Position numbers and translations under genes: made by a program. DNA of 64,000 nucleotides from assembly GCA_039090855.1 (NCBI GenBank), contig CM076999.1:112281072-112345071 (forward strand). Direction: 5' to 3'. Below, piece after piece: positions 17,303 to 27,494 of the stretch (positions within the stretch are counted from its first letter, which is position 1; each line of letters starts with the position of its first letter). This DNA is from Macrothele yani. Its lineage: Eukaryota; Arthropoda; Arachnida; Araneae; Macrothelidae. The notes beneath the pieces were generated by a model. That model was given only the letters and a program-made list of their open reading frames with translations. It searched no databases and was not told the origin of the DNA.

Positions 17303-20280
17303 CATCATCATCATCATCATTGTCAACCATTATCAATCCACTGCTGGACGAAGGTCTCCCCAAGTTTCCTCCACAACGGTCTGTCTTGTGCCAGTCTCCT
17401 CCATGTCACTCCCGCATATTTACGAATTTCATCCACCCATCTCCCATGTGGTCTTTTTCTGGGTCTTTTCCTGTCCCTTGGAATCCAATCTAAAATTTCG
17501 GCTGTCCATCTATGGTCTGTCCTTCTGGCAGTATGTCCAGCCCATTGCCATTTCAGGGATTTAACTCTGATCATGATGTCTTCCACTCTCGTCATTTTTC
17601 GGATCCACGAGTTCCTCTTCTTATCTCTCCTGGTTATACCAAGCATGCACCTCTCCATGCTTCTTTGAGTTGTCTGCAGCCTTTGTATGTCTCTTTTAGT
17701 TAAGGTCCACGTCTCTGCACCATACGTAAGCACTGGAAGGATGCATTGATCAAACACTTTTCTTTTAAGACATAATGGCATATTGCTCTTGAAAATTATG
17801 CTGTTTCTTCCAAAAGCTCTCCAGGCAAGTTTTGTACGCCGATTAATTTCTTCATCAATGTGACCCTCACTTGATATCTGCTGTCCAAGATAAACATGCG
17901 TATCTGTTATCTCCAGTTTTTCTCCATCAATCGATAAATCTTCATTTCTTGTAAAAGCATTGAACATCACTTTTGTCTTCTGAAAGTTCATTTTTAATCC
18001 CACTTCTTTACTCTTGTCAGCAAGTTCCTGGATCATACTCTGCAGCTCTGATGGGGTAGTTGCAAAAATGACTACGTCATCAGCAAAACGAAGGTGGGTT
18101 AGATAATCTCCATTAATTTTTATCCCTTTGTTTTCCCAGTTCAGTGATTGAAAGACATTTTCCAATGTGGCATTAAAGAGCTTCGGAGATATGGTGTCAC
18201 CTTGTCTCACTCCCTTTCCAATTTTTATGTGTGTTGTATTTTCAAACAGCCGAATCTTTGCACTTGCATTTTCATAGATGTTATTAATAATATTAATGTA
18301 TGCATCTTCAATACCGCAGGATTTCAGAGCCGTGGTAACTGCTGATGGTTTCACCGAATCAAAGGCTTTTTCATAATCGATAAAAGCCATGCACAATGGA
18401 AGTTCATATTCCCTCGCTCTTTCAATTAGTTCTCTCAGTACGTGGATATGATCTATTGTGCTGTAGCCACTCCTGAATCCAGCTTGTTCTCTCGGTTGAG
18501 CCATGTCCAGTGTTACCTTCAAGCGGTGTGAAAGAACTTTAGTGAAGATTTTATAAACCACTGATAGGAGGCTGATAGGTCTGTAGTTCCTGAGATCCTC
18601 AATGTCACCTTTTTTATGTAGCAGGATCATTGTAGCATTGTTCCAGTCCTCAGGAATCTTCCCTTCATTAAGGCATCGAGTGAAAATTTGGGCGAGTACT
18701 GTTTCAATTTCTCCACTTGCTTCTTGTATGATGTCTATAGTAATTCCATCTTCTCCTGGAGCTTTCCCCCGCTTCATGTTCTTGATTGCATGAGCAACTT
18801 CTGCTGGGAGGACTGGAAGAACTCTGGTACCTTTCATGATGTCTGGAGTACATGTATCATCCCTTTCATATAGTTTGGAGTAGAAATCTTTCACTCTTGT
18901 CAAAATTTCGCCTCTATTTCTTGTTATAGAACCATCTTCTTTTCTCAGAGCCATAATCTGTTTTTTTCCCTTACTGAGATGTCCCTTTGCTATCTTTAGG
19001 CTTTGGTTGTTTTCAATTGCTTTCCTCACTAGCTCACAGTTGAATTTCCTTACGTCTTCAGTGATACTTTTTCGTGCTGTCTTGCATAGCTCTATATATT
19101 CCACTTTGGAAGTCACATCTTCTTTAGTTGTCCTCATCTCTCTTCTTTTTTGCATCAACATTTTGGTTTTTCCTGATAATTTGTTTACATGCAACTTGTT
19201 CTTAGACCCAGCTAATTTTGTTGCTGTTTCCATAAGAGCTTTGGTTACTTTTCTGTTAACTTCAGAAATATCCACTTCTTCCGATGTTAGGCCTTCTAAA
19301 GCAGAGAATCTGTTCTTCAGTTCCAACTTGAAAGTATTATGGTGTTTTTTAAGGTTGGTTATGTCAATACATTTTGTTTGTCTTATGAGCTTGCCACGTT
19401 CCAGTTTAGTGTTGAGGTGCATCTTACATCTCACCAATCTATGGTCACTACCTGTGTTGAACTTGTTTAGCACACTGCAGTCTTCGATGACGAATTTTTT
19501 GTTACACATAATAAAATCAATTTCACTTGTCGTCCCAATTGGATGTCTCCATGTCCATTTCCTGTGTGGCTTTTTCTTGAAAAAGGAATTCAAGATGAAA
19601 AATCCTTCTGCCTCTGCAAACTCAACGAGAGTATTTCCACGCTGGTTTCTGTTGCTGTGACCGAATTTACCTACTGAAGTTTCATTCTGTTGCCGTTGCC
19701 CTATTTTTGCATTGAAATCTCCCATAATTATCTTCAAGTGCTGCTTACCTTTATTATTTAGATGACGAATTTCCTCATAAAATTCTTCAATTTCTTCTTC
19801 AGGATGACTTGTGGTGGGTGCATAAGTTTGAATAATCTGAGCCTGGTATCTTCTCGATAGTTGGATAACGAGTCGTGCAGCTCTGTCAGAGGAACTTTCA
19901 ACTTCTACCACTTTATCCTTCAGTTTCTTGTTTATTATAAATCCAACACCACTAGTTCTGCCAGTATCTGTCCCACGATAATAGAAGAGATGTCCACTTT
20001 TCAGTTCAATGAGATCTTCTCCTTTTCTCCTTACCTCACTCAGCCCGACGATGTCCCACTTGATCCTTTGTAGTTGCTCTTCCAATTCAAGAAGCCTTGA
20101 ATCAGAAGATAGGGAGCGTCCGTTGTAGGTAGCCAAGGTCAGCATCAAATGGCAGCCTAGTCCGGTCCTCCGGGGATTCTTAGCACCCTCTGCCTTCATG
20201 TCGCACTGGCCGCTGCCTTGGCCAGGTACATTCCAGCTGCCGGAGACTGCCAGCGTGGTGAGTTATGGCCAAACACCTCC
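17303..20280 (-). mobile_element. Full-length RTE-type LINE, apparently intact
   Basis: About 2.98 kb, flanked by a perfect 11-bp duplication ATATTCTACAT (17292-17302 and 20281-20291). The 3' end (low coordinates) is a (GAT)n tail directly after the stop codon, and the 3' untranslated region is only about 20 bp, as in RTE elements. The 5' untranslated region (20200-20280) is short. It is inserted at the 3' end of an older LINE fragment (20292-21010). A 5'-truncated relative lies at 37888-39352. The intact duplication and open frame point to a young insertion. Confidence 0.93.
17323..20199 (-). CDS. LINE ORF: AP endonuclease + reverse transcriptase
   Basis: This uninterrupted 958-residue protein would nick target DNA and copy the element's RNA into the site. 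Residues ~20-260 form an APE-type endonuclease: SEVR (Glu55), IIMGDFNAKIG (Asp161), SEIDFIM (about 225-231) and SDHRLVRC (Asp252, His253). Residues ~460-740 form the reverse transcriptase: NYRPISLLSVVYKIF (538-552), MAFIDYEKAFDS (604-615), GVRQGDTISPKLF (663-675) and LRFADDVVIF (703-712), with Asp608, Asp707 and Asp708 as the expected metal ligands. The C-terminus has WAGHTAR and a basic stretch. A single ORF of this size fits the RTE/RTEX group. The ATG at 20199 is the first in frame; MLTLATYNGRS, nearer the domain start, is an alternative. All visible catalytic residues are present. Confidence 0.93.
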   Translation of the reverse strand: MKAEGAKNPRRTGLGCHLMLTLATYNGRSLSSDSRLLELEEQLQRIKWDIVGLSEVRRKGEDLIELKSGHLFYYRGTDTGRTSGVGFIINKKLKDKVVEVESSSDRAARLVIQLSRRYQAQIIQTYAPTTSHPEEEIEEFYEEIRHLNNKGKQHLKIIMGDFNAKIGQRQQNETSVGKFGHSNRNQRGNTLVEFAEAEGFFILNSFFKKKPHRKWTWRHPIGTTSEIDFIMCNKKFVIEDCSVLNKFNTGSDHRLVRCKMHLNTKLERGKLIRQTKCIDITNLKKHHNTFKLELKNRFSALEGLTSEEVDISEVNRKVTKALMETATKLAGSKNKLHVNKLSGKTKMLMQKRREMRTTKEDVTSKVEYIELCKTARKSITEDVRKFNCELVRKAIENNQSLKIAKGHLSKGKKQIMALRKEDGSITRNRGEILTRVKDFYSKLYERDDTCTPDIMKGTRVLPVLPAEVAHAIKNMKRGKAPGEDGITIDIIQEASGEIETVLAQIFTRCLNEGKIPEDWNNATMILLHKKGDIEDLRNYRPISLLSVVYKIFTKVLSHRLKVTLDMAQPREQAGFRSGYSTIDHIHVLRELIERAREYELPLCMAFIDYEKAFDSVKPSAVTTALKSCGIEDAYINIINNIYENASAKIRLFENTTHIKIGKGVRQGDTISPKLFNATLENVFQSLNWENKGIKINGDYLTHLRFADDVVIFATTPSELQSMIQELADKSKEVGLKMNFQKTKVMFNAFTRNEDLSIDGEKLEITDTHVYLGQQISSEGHIDEEINRRTKLAWRAFGRNSIIFKSNMPLCLKRKVFDQCILPVLTYGAETWTLTKRDIQRLQTTQRSMERCMLGITRRDKKRNSWIRKMTRVEDIMIRVKSLKWQWAGHTARRTDHRWTAEILDWIPRDRKRPRKRPHGRWVDEIRKYAGVTWRRLAQDRPLWRKLGETFVQQWIDNG

Positions 20281-20291
20281 ATATTCTACAT

Positions 20292-21010
20292 ACATACATA
20301 TCATTAAGCTGTTCTCTGAAATTCAGAGGTTAGCTCCAAAAAGAAATACAAACTACCAGATATTTTTACTTACTGTTGTTGTATCAAACTTCTCCATTTA
20401 CAGCAATCTTGACAAACAACTCGCGCTTCACTGATATCATTACACGCTGTACACAAGATCTTTTATACTTCATACTCATAATCTTTTTTCTCATGCAAAC
20501 ACTCCTGAATCTGATCTACCCATGTCTTCCTCTACCTTTCCTTCCTGCCACTTGGGCTAAAAAGATTTTCTTACTAAGCATCTCATCACTCATTCTTTCA
20601 ACATGGCCAAACCACCGAAGCATATCAGTCTCCACCTTGCTAACAACATTTTGCTTCACATCACACAACTGCAACACATCTTCATTCCTCACATAATCAG
20701 AGTGTCTTGCCCCCCCCTCTCCATAAGTAATGCATTTCTCCAGCACACAAACGACTTCTATGTTTCTTCTGTAGTTACCCAGGTTTCACTACAATACATC
20801 AGAGTAGGAACAATTACAGTTTCATACACAGCCATGCAGGACTCCCTAGAGAACCCATCATTCCTGTGAACACCTCCCAGAGCAGCTATGACTTTTAATG
20901 AAGAATTCACTTGCCTACTAATTTCACTATCCAATTTGTTCTCTCCGTCAAACTCACTCATTTGGTATATTATATACACAAACTCACTCATTTGGTATAT
21001 TCTGTTTCTA
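20292..21010 (-). mobile_element. LINE family B, 3' fragment
   Basis: Minus-strand pieces match the LINE at 40903-42231: EISRQVNSSLKVIAALGG, then VYETVIVPTLMYCSETWV, then VRNEDVLQLCDVKQ and MLRWFGHVERMSDEML. The 3' end has GAGCTAACCTCTGAATTTCA and a (TATG)n tail at about 20285-20305. The 5' end is truncated near 21000, where a 30-bp stretch (ACAAACTCACTCATTTGGTA...) is duplicated. Frameshifts are present. The full-length RTE LINE has inserted at its 3' tail. Confidence 0.8.
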
Positions 21011-21194
21011 AAAAAAAAAAAGCAGATAATTTAAGAAAATTGTCCACATGACAAACTTGAATTGCAAAAAAGAATTACAAAACTCATAAAATCTGTTCAG
21101 TCTGAAACTGCACGTTACTTACATGTAGAACTAACATTTTACAAAAGACTGCTGAACACATGATAAACTGACTGAATATAATGAGGGGATGCTG
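21011..21194. other. No recognisable feature
   Basis: Short AT-rich spacer between a LINE fragment and a mariner relic. An A run lies at about 21010-21021. Confidence 0.35.
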
Positions 21195-22615
21195 CTAAGT
21201 TCTAGGCCTCACCAAGAAGGAAATGGGCTATAAGCCATGAAACTTACAGACTATTCCACATATTCACCCCAAAGTTCAACACACTTGGCCTCACCAAGAA
21301 GGAAATGGGCTATAAGCCATGAAACTTACAGACTATTCCACATATTCACCCCGAAGTTCAACACACTTGTCACAGCCTGATAAGTTCTAGGCCCCACCAA
21401 GAAGGAAATGGGCTAGAGCCATGAAACTTACAGACTATTTCACATATTCACCCCAAAGTTCAACACACTTGGCACAGCCTGATAAGTTCTAGGCCTCACC
21501 AAAAAGGAAATGGGCTAGAGCCATGAAACTTACAGACTATTTCACATATTCACCCCAAAGTTCAACACACTTGGCACAACATTTCTGGAGTTTCTTTAAC
21601 CCTTCCAAAAAAATTTCTAAAGTCTGATCACTCAAATACTGCTCTGCTGCTGACAGATATCACCTCTGAATTGTTCAAAAAATGCTTCACTTTCAAACTT
21701 TTTTGTAAGGTCTGGAAACAGGAAATAGTCTGATGGAGCAAGATCTGTGAGTAGGGTGGATGGTGTATGCACTTTTAACCCCAGATCCTTCAAAACATCC
21801 ATTGTCTTGCCAGCCTTGTGAGCCGGTGCATTGTCCTGCAAAAAGAGAACACCTTTCTGCAGTTTTCCTTACATTTTTAACTTCAACGCCTTCTTTAATC
21901 AGCAAAACAAGTTGGGATAGTATTCAGCATTTTATTGTTTGGCCCGTCGGGAGATAGACAGTCAGTAAAATGCCTTTTGAATCCCAAAAACGTTGCCACA
22001 AGTCTTGAATTTCTTTGGCAATGGAGAACCCGAGTGCAGCCACTTCAGGGACTGTTGTTTCGTCTCTGGATTGTAGTGATGTAACCATGTTTCATCAACA
22101 GTGAAAAGTCGCTGCAAAAAGTTATCACCAGATCACTCAAAATGCTGCAAAACCGATTTGGAAGAGTCCACTCATTTTCATTTCTCATCGGTGTTTAAAC
22201 ATTTGGGCACCCACTTCACTGACATCTTCTGCATATGCTCATGAATTATAAACCCAACATGTTCCGTGGATATCTCCAGTGTCTCAGCTTTTGTTTTAGC
22301 CGAGATTCGCCGATCTGACAAAATCAAGTCATTAACACGAGCAACAACTTTGGGTGTTGTCACTGTTGAAGGCCTCTCAGATCTTGCTGCATCTTCGGTC
22401 TCAAAGTTTCCACCATGAAAGTTGGCACACCATTTTTTCACAGTGGAATATGAAGGGCACTTGTCACTTAATGTTAGTGTCATACACTCATGGATTTCCT
22501 TTGCAGTTTTCTTCTGCAGAAACAGAAATTTCGTGACAGCCTGGAGTTCCACATTCGAAAATTCAACACTTTGCATTGACATGATTCATTTCAGGCCGTC
22601 ACACATCTGCAAAAA
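21195..22615 (-). mobile_element. mariner relic with internal tandem duplication
   Basis: Minus-strand mariner with its N-terminus near 22582 and C-terminal catalytic region near 21640-21840. At its 3' side a segment containing GGCCTCACCAAGAAGGAAAT is present four times (starts at about 21206, 21288, 21390 and 21492; steps of 82, 102 and 102 bp). Terminal repeats are not clear. A-rich runs at 22612-22628 and 22660-22678 follow. Confidence 0.72.
21632..22582 (-). pseudogene. mariner transposase remnant
   Basis: The N-terminal part (22178-22582) reads MSMQSVEFSNVELQAVTKFL, then YSTVKKWCANFHGGNFETED and SERPSTVTTPKVVARVNDLI, the usual paired helix-turn-helix and linker. It continues to KWVPKCLNTDEK, after which the frame is lost. 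The C-terminal part (21632-21841) begins MQDNAPAHKAG (second Asp) and contains TDLAPSDYFLFPDL (third Asp). The middle with the first Asp is frameshifted. It is related to, but distinct from, the other mariners here. Confidence 0.8.
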
Positions 22616-23196
22616 AAAAAAAAAAAAGCTATTAAACCTGAAAATTGGCACTTTAAAATAAAAAAAAAAAAAAAAAAACCACTTTCTTTTGAGCTGCAGT
22701 GATAAAATAACGCTACAATTACAGGAAGTGGGTTAGGTCAAGAATTTTTCAGCATCACCGTGTAGAATGGTACATTAGGATTAAGTGCATAGGTAAACAC
22801 ATTATTCTAACAGCTAGGAAATGTATTGAAAATAATAACAAAAAGATGACTTACAGGTTGTAAATCACAAGACTTTATTCAAATCATATTGTAAATCTCA
22901 AGTTGTTCTTGCACTAGTGATACAATGGAAACAATAGAAAATACAGCACCTATGCGAGATAATATTCCTTTATTTGGAATTTGGGCTCTAGTACTCAAGT
23001 CCAGGATGTGGAATTTAACACCAGGAATGACAAAAGTACTTGAACTCACAGCAAATGTTAATTAATGAGGGGACAATGTACAAACATTAACTTAACAGAA
23101 TCTCTTGTGAAGAACAGACTTGTAGCAAATTCATTACAACTTAAATTAAATCCCCTAACAGCAACAGTAACACCTCACACCTAGTCATCTCACAAC
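22616..23196. other. No recognisable gene
   Basis: AT-rich DNA with two A-rich runs near the start. I see no supported coding region, inverted ends or tandem repeat. The last bases lead into the target duplication of the hAT-like element. Confidence 0.4.
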
Positions 23197-23204
23197 TTCT
23201 TTAT

Positions 23205-24299
23205 CAGGCCTTGATTACTTTTTTTTTTTTTTTTTAGGCAGTAGCAACATTTTCTAGTGGCCTTATTTTTTACTAGCAAATTGCATTATCTACTAGTGAA
23301 AGTTTATTAACATTATGCAAATGAAACTTTAACATGTCCCCCTCCATTAGTCAATCATGTTTTTTTTCCCTCATCCTTCTTTTTTTTTTTTTCACATCAA
23401 AGGCACAGAGTAAGGCACCCAAGCACTGCGCTGGCACATTCCGGGTAATCGCTAACTCCTAGTAACGGAAGCTTGTGAACACCTCCTGTATCGGGAATTA
23501 AAACACGAATACTTATTATCCTGAAAAGTTAGGCAACTTACGCAATTTCTTTGCAGACATTGTGATTTGCTGAGAAAAGAAGATACCCCGAATTTCGCCA
23601 AAATGCGCCAATAACTTAAAATTAAGTCTGATTTTTTTTATTAAGGTAGAAGGACATAGATTTCTTAATAAAAAATTAGGTGTAATTTTAAAAGTCATCG
23701 GTGGATTTTGGCGAAATTTGGGGAATCTGCTTTTCTTAGCAAATCATGATGTCTTTTAAAAATTGGCATAATTTTCTTAAAATTTCACAATTTTATTCCC
23801 ACTGAAACAGTGAACAGCAGATGCGATTCTGGCAGGTTGGGTTGACAGGGTCTAAAGCCAGGGAGAATTAATGATTTTATAAAATAGAGAGAGAGAGAGT
23901 TGAAATGTTTTACTTCCTGGAAAAGGAAGTAAAATTTGCCACCTTTTAGATAAAGGTGGCAAATGTGAGCATAGTGCCTAATTTGTTACGGCTTAGGGAA
24001 GGGGGTCTAGAGTGAAAAGAATTTCAGGCTTGAAAATATGCCAGCTTGCTTTCACCCAGGAGTGTGTTACAGTTAGTCATTCAACAAGTTTTGGGGAAGG
24101 AACATGTAGCCGTTGATTTTCTTTCCAGCACGCAACTGAATTTTTTTCCATGGCGCAGACCTTTATCCCACACACGCAATGCAGTTGGCACATTACATTT
24201 CACACTAAAACATTCAAATTTTTTCCACTAGCAACTTTATCACTAGCAAAATGCATTTGTAGCAATTTGCTACTAACTACTGGTCGAAATCGAGCCCTG
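23205..24299. mobile_element. Non-autonomous hAT-like element, copy B
   Basis: The ends CAGGCCTTGATTAC and GGTCGAAATCGAGCCCTG are inverted relative to copy A (15472-16295). A perfect 8-bp duplication TTCTTTAT flanks it (23197-23204 and 24300-24307), the hAT signature. The interior has CTAGTAG/CACTAGC words near both ends, a GA run (23886-23899), twin hairpins at 23908-23965 and no transposase. Confidence 0.85.
23908..23965. repeat. Two adjacent perfect hairpins
   Basis: TTTTACTTCC (23908-23917) pairs with GGAAGTAAAA (23925-23934). ATTTGCCACCTTT (23934-23946) pairs with AAAGGTGGCAAAT (23953-23965). The stems share base 23934, so they would form a cruciform-like double hairpin. They lie inside hAT-like copy B. 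Confidence 0.8.
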
Positions 24300-24925
24300 T
24301 TCTTTATATTCCTTTTTCTGCCCTCTGACTACCAGACCAACCTAAAAAGTAAGGTGGAACCCTTTTATATAATACAAGAATTACTAGCACTGAAAAAAAA
24401 AAAAAAAAAAGAAACCCTATGTAAAACAACGAATCTATTTTTTTTTAAATATACATAATATCTAAGGTATTTTACCTGATATTGTAAAAGTATTTCACAC
24501 GTTGTTGCTCTGTGAGGCACGTGCTCCTGGCCCGAGAGGTCTCTTATGTTACGGACCTTTGGTTAGTTATAAAATTTTTTTACAGAAATAAAACAAGTTG
24601 TAAATGCATTTATGGCACCTCTATTCATAGTGATTGTGGAATAGCTTTTTTACGGGTCTTATAGAGGTTATTTTTCATCAAAGTTGGTTGTCAAATTTTC
24701 GAACTAAAGCCTAGTTCGTCATCAGGACTATGTCACTGGAGTAGTTGCTGCCACTCAATTGGAAGAGTCCATCCGCAATTATCGTTAATTGTGGTACTTC
24801 TTCTTCTTGCTATTTCGATCCCTTCTTCCAGTTTCCTCTTTACTAAGTTTGACTGGTGGGCGATTATTTTCACTGAGTCCCAATTTATGGAGTGTCCACT
24901 TGCTTGTATATGTCTGTCTAGATAT

Positions 24926-25577
24926 TAAATCGAATACGGCGAGGCAATTTTTGGAAAAGATTGAAATCCTGGTCTCTTCAGCTACTCAGAAAGATCTTCA
25001 CAAAGAAGAATTAAAGGAAATATTGGCAGAAATCAATTACCCCTCCCCATATGTTGAGAAAATATTTAAACAAGTGCCAAAAAAGAAACAGGAGAAAACC
25101 AACTTCAAATTCACCAGCAAAATTACGTACCACAAGGGACTTTTCGAGAACCTGAAAAGGATCGGAGCAAAATATAATATCAGGCTAGCTCCAGATCTTA
25201 ATAACAAAATAAAGAAATTCCTGCCAGCTTTAAAGCAGAAAGAATTGGACATCCAACTGCAGGAAGGAGTAATTTACTGCATCGACTGTAACTGCGGACT
25301 CAGCTATATAGGAGAAACAGGGAGAAGTATTAAGGTCCAAATGAAAGAACACCAAGCAGTTATTAGGAACATTGGGAACAAAACAGGACTAGACAGACAT
25401 ATACAAGCAAGTGGACACTCCATAAATTGGGACTCAGTGAAAATAATCGCCCACCAGTCAAACTTAGTAAAGAGGAAACTAGAAGAAGGGATCGAAATAG
25501 CAAGAAGAAGAAGTACCACAATTAACGATAATTGCGGATGGACTCTTCCAATTGAGTGGCAGCAACTACTCCAGTGA
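24926..25577 (+). CDS. Penelope-like C-terminus with GIY-YIG nuclease (partial)
   Basis: An open frame encodes the C-terminal part of a Penelope-like protein from IKSNTARQFLEKIE on. It includes the linker (FKFTSKITYHKGLFENLKR) and a GIY-YIG endonuclease: GVIYCIDCNCGLSYIGETGR with Cys pairs around it, then MKEHQAVIRN and HIQASGHSINWDSV. It ends PIEWQQLLQ. The frame opens further left (24789) only because it runs into the inverted arm, so that N-terminus is an artefact. The reverse transcriptase is missing. The protein would be a fragment with no independent function. Confidence 0.85.
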
Positions 25578-25640
25578 CATAGTCCTGATGACGAACTAGG
25601 CTTTAGTTCGAAAATTTGACAACCAACTTTCATGAAAAAT
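25576..25640 (+). ncRNA. Hammerhead-like motif in a Penelope-like 3' end
   Basis: CTGATGA (25585-25591) is followed by a self-complementary segment (CGAACTA..TAGTTCG) and GAAA (25610-25613), the order of the hammerhead core: CUGANGA, stem II, GAAA. Hammerhead ribozymes are established parts of many Penelope-like elements. Against activity, one extra C lies beside stem II and no clean GUH cleavage site follows GAAA. The inverted arm (about 24693-24736) and copy 2 (about 56755-56790, minus strand) carry the same motif. Function is unproven. Confidence 0.45.
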
Positions 25641-25690
25641 AACCTCTATAAGACCCGTAAAAAAGCTATTCCACAAGAAATAAAACAGTT

Positions 25691-26024
25691 AGGTTATATA
25701 TTTTCAGTTCCACATTCATTCATTCACACAATCAAACGTTTTAAATTTACTATTAATTAAAAGATTTTAGTAGAAATAGTTATACTCATTGGGCCAGGAG
25801 ACGTCTCACTAGCGATTCGTTGTTATGGCGAGCACTTTCAGCGGTGCTGAACCGCCATCTTCGGGCTTCTACTTCTATACGAGGGTTCCTCGTGTGTGTG
25901 TAGTTTTAGAGTTGCATGTCGGGAATCAACGGGAAAGTTTGCTGCCTGTACGTGTTAGGTGATTTGTTTCTAACCTAACACATACAGGCAGCAAACTTTA
26001 CCATCGATTAAAAAACAACATAAG
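25691..26024. repeat. Interior of the TIR element with a 26-bp-arm hairpin
   Basis: No gene is seen. AAAGTTTGCTGCCTGTACGT followed by GTTAGGT (about 25943-25969) is inverted at about 25973-25998 (ACCTAACACATACAGGCAGC then AAACTTT), with one mismatch and a short loop. This lies just inside the right terminal repeat of the element. Confidence 0.75.
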
Positions 26025-26334
26025 GGACCTCTGGGGCCGGGAGCACGTGCCTCACAGAACAACAACCTGCGAAATACTTTGACAATATCAGGTAAAATAC
26101 CTTAGATATTATGTATAGTTTAATCAAAAGCACGTTTTTAACATAAGACAACCCTTAAGGTTGCCTCATGAATTGCATTTTTCGTAAATCTATTTTTTGG
26201 CTAATATTGTAACGAATACCCAACACAAAATCTTGTTCAAGCGAAACGAACAATCAATATTACAAAGAGCAGGTGTACATCAATTACCTCTAAAATTAAA
26301 AAAAAAACAATAATGATATAAATATTGTATAGGA

Positions 26335-26545
26335 AGTACTAAAAGGATTATTAAAACAAGATTTCAGGAGCACCAAAAGGATTGGAATGACAAAAAGCCA
26401 AGAACCTCAATGATTCAATACTGTCTTGAAAGGGATTTCGGACTAATTTGGGAAGAAACAAATCTCATTTCTGAACACTAGAAAATGTACAAAATCTTTA
26501 CTGAAGAATCAATCCATATAGAAAAAACCTTTGACCAGAACTATA
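26335..26545 (+). mobile_element. Penelope-like family 2, C-terminal fragment
   Basis: In one frame this reads RIIKTRFQEHQKDWND, then PRTSMIQYCLERDFGLIWEE, then AIHIEKTFDQNYNN-like sequence. It matches the arrangement of the minus-strand piece at 28297-28584 (KTRLNEHYSNWIKKEEKTSL, then IPDWENSKIL). Such sequence follows the GIY-YIG core in Penelope-like proteins. It is short, frame-disrupted and 5'-truncated. Confidence 0.5.
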
Positions 26546-27494
26546 ACAACCATACAGTCCATACCACAATTATATGGAACCATTCAGTCCATATCACAAT
26601 TATATGGAAAGGTGTAAAAACAGAGTAAATGTACGATTAGTGATAATACACGCATCCCATAAACACAGTGGCGAAAATAAACCACATAGCCTTTGCAGAC
26701 ATATTTTGCGGATGAGAAAATAATAATTTCGGATATGTACCAAACATTTTAAACATGTAGTGCACTGAAACTGTCCCACATTTATATGGAATTTCACACA
26801 AACGTGCAAACACTAACAGGCATTGCTATGCAAATTAGCCTGATGTCAGAACAGGATACATAATTGGTAAACGTGATGATGTGGATTCAGTTTTAACAAT
26901 GCCACGTGAGAAAGAGCTGTCAGTGGAGGAGATAATTCACGTTTGGGAGTTGCATGATCAAGGAATGAATGTAAGTGCAATTTCAGACAAATTAAAATGT
27001 TCCAAATCTTCTATTTATGACGCTTTAAGTGGTAGCAAAAAATATCCAGCTTAGAAACGAACTGGATGGCATAGTAATGTTTCGGCTCGAATGAAACAAC
27101 ATATCCGGGAGCTCCCTGTGCATGATAATCTGCTTGTGCGGAATATTATAAGTCAATAAAAAACATGAAAATGTCGAAAAGTACAATTCACAGAGTATTG
27201 CAGCAGAAACCCCTGGTGAAATATGCAAGACTGATGAAGAAACCGCCTTTAACTGCACAGCACATATAAGCTCGATTAAACTGGGCAACAGACCATATGT
27301 CGTGGAAGGACGAATGGCTCCAAGTATTATTTAGTGATGAAAAGAAATTTAATTTAGATGGCCCAGAGGGTGCAAAATATTATTGACATGAAATGAGAAT
27401 GGAAAAATGCCAAATATTCAGCCAACAATATGAATGAGGTTCAGTGACAATATGGGCCTTTTTTAGATTTAATGGGGAAAGTAATATCTACATA

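Larger units (their letters stand above)
24600..25675 (+). mobile_element. Penelope-like element copy 1, inverted 5' end
   Basis: The right part (24926-25675) is a 5'-truncated Penelope-like element. The left part (about 24638-24927) is the reverse complement of its last ~290 bases, so the insertion begins and ends with the same sequence in opposite orientation. Such partial inverted copies are known for Penelope-like elements. A duplication AGAAATAAAACA(A)GTT flanks it (24584-24599 and 25676-25690, one-base difference). It is inserted in the TIR element 24450-26116. Copy 2 at 56697-57905 is very similar. Confidence 0.85.
24450..26116. mobile_element. DNA element with ~100-bp terminal inverted repeats
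   Basis: The left end (24450-24550) contains ATACATAATATCTAAGGTAT, AGGCACGTGCTCCTGG and GAGGTCTCTTATGT. The right end (about 26025-26116) has the reverse complement with small changes. A Penelope-like element sits between the arms. The part right of it includes a near-perfect hairpin (25943-25998). No transposase is present, so this is a MITE-like or foldback element. Confidence 0.75.

Noticed and set aside
19007..19660. 217-codon plus-strand frame
   Set aside because: It is antisense to the intact RTE LINE ORF (17323-20199), whose endonuclease and polymerase motifs clearly define the coding strand.
24789..24925. N-terminal extension of the PLE frame (MWYFFFLLF...)
   Set aside because: This part is translated from the inverted arm, which is the reverse complement of the element's own 3' end, so it is not real protein sequence.
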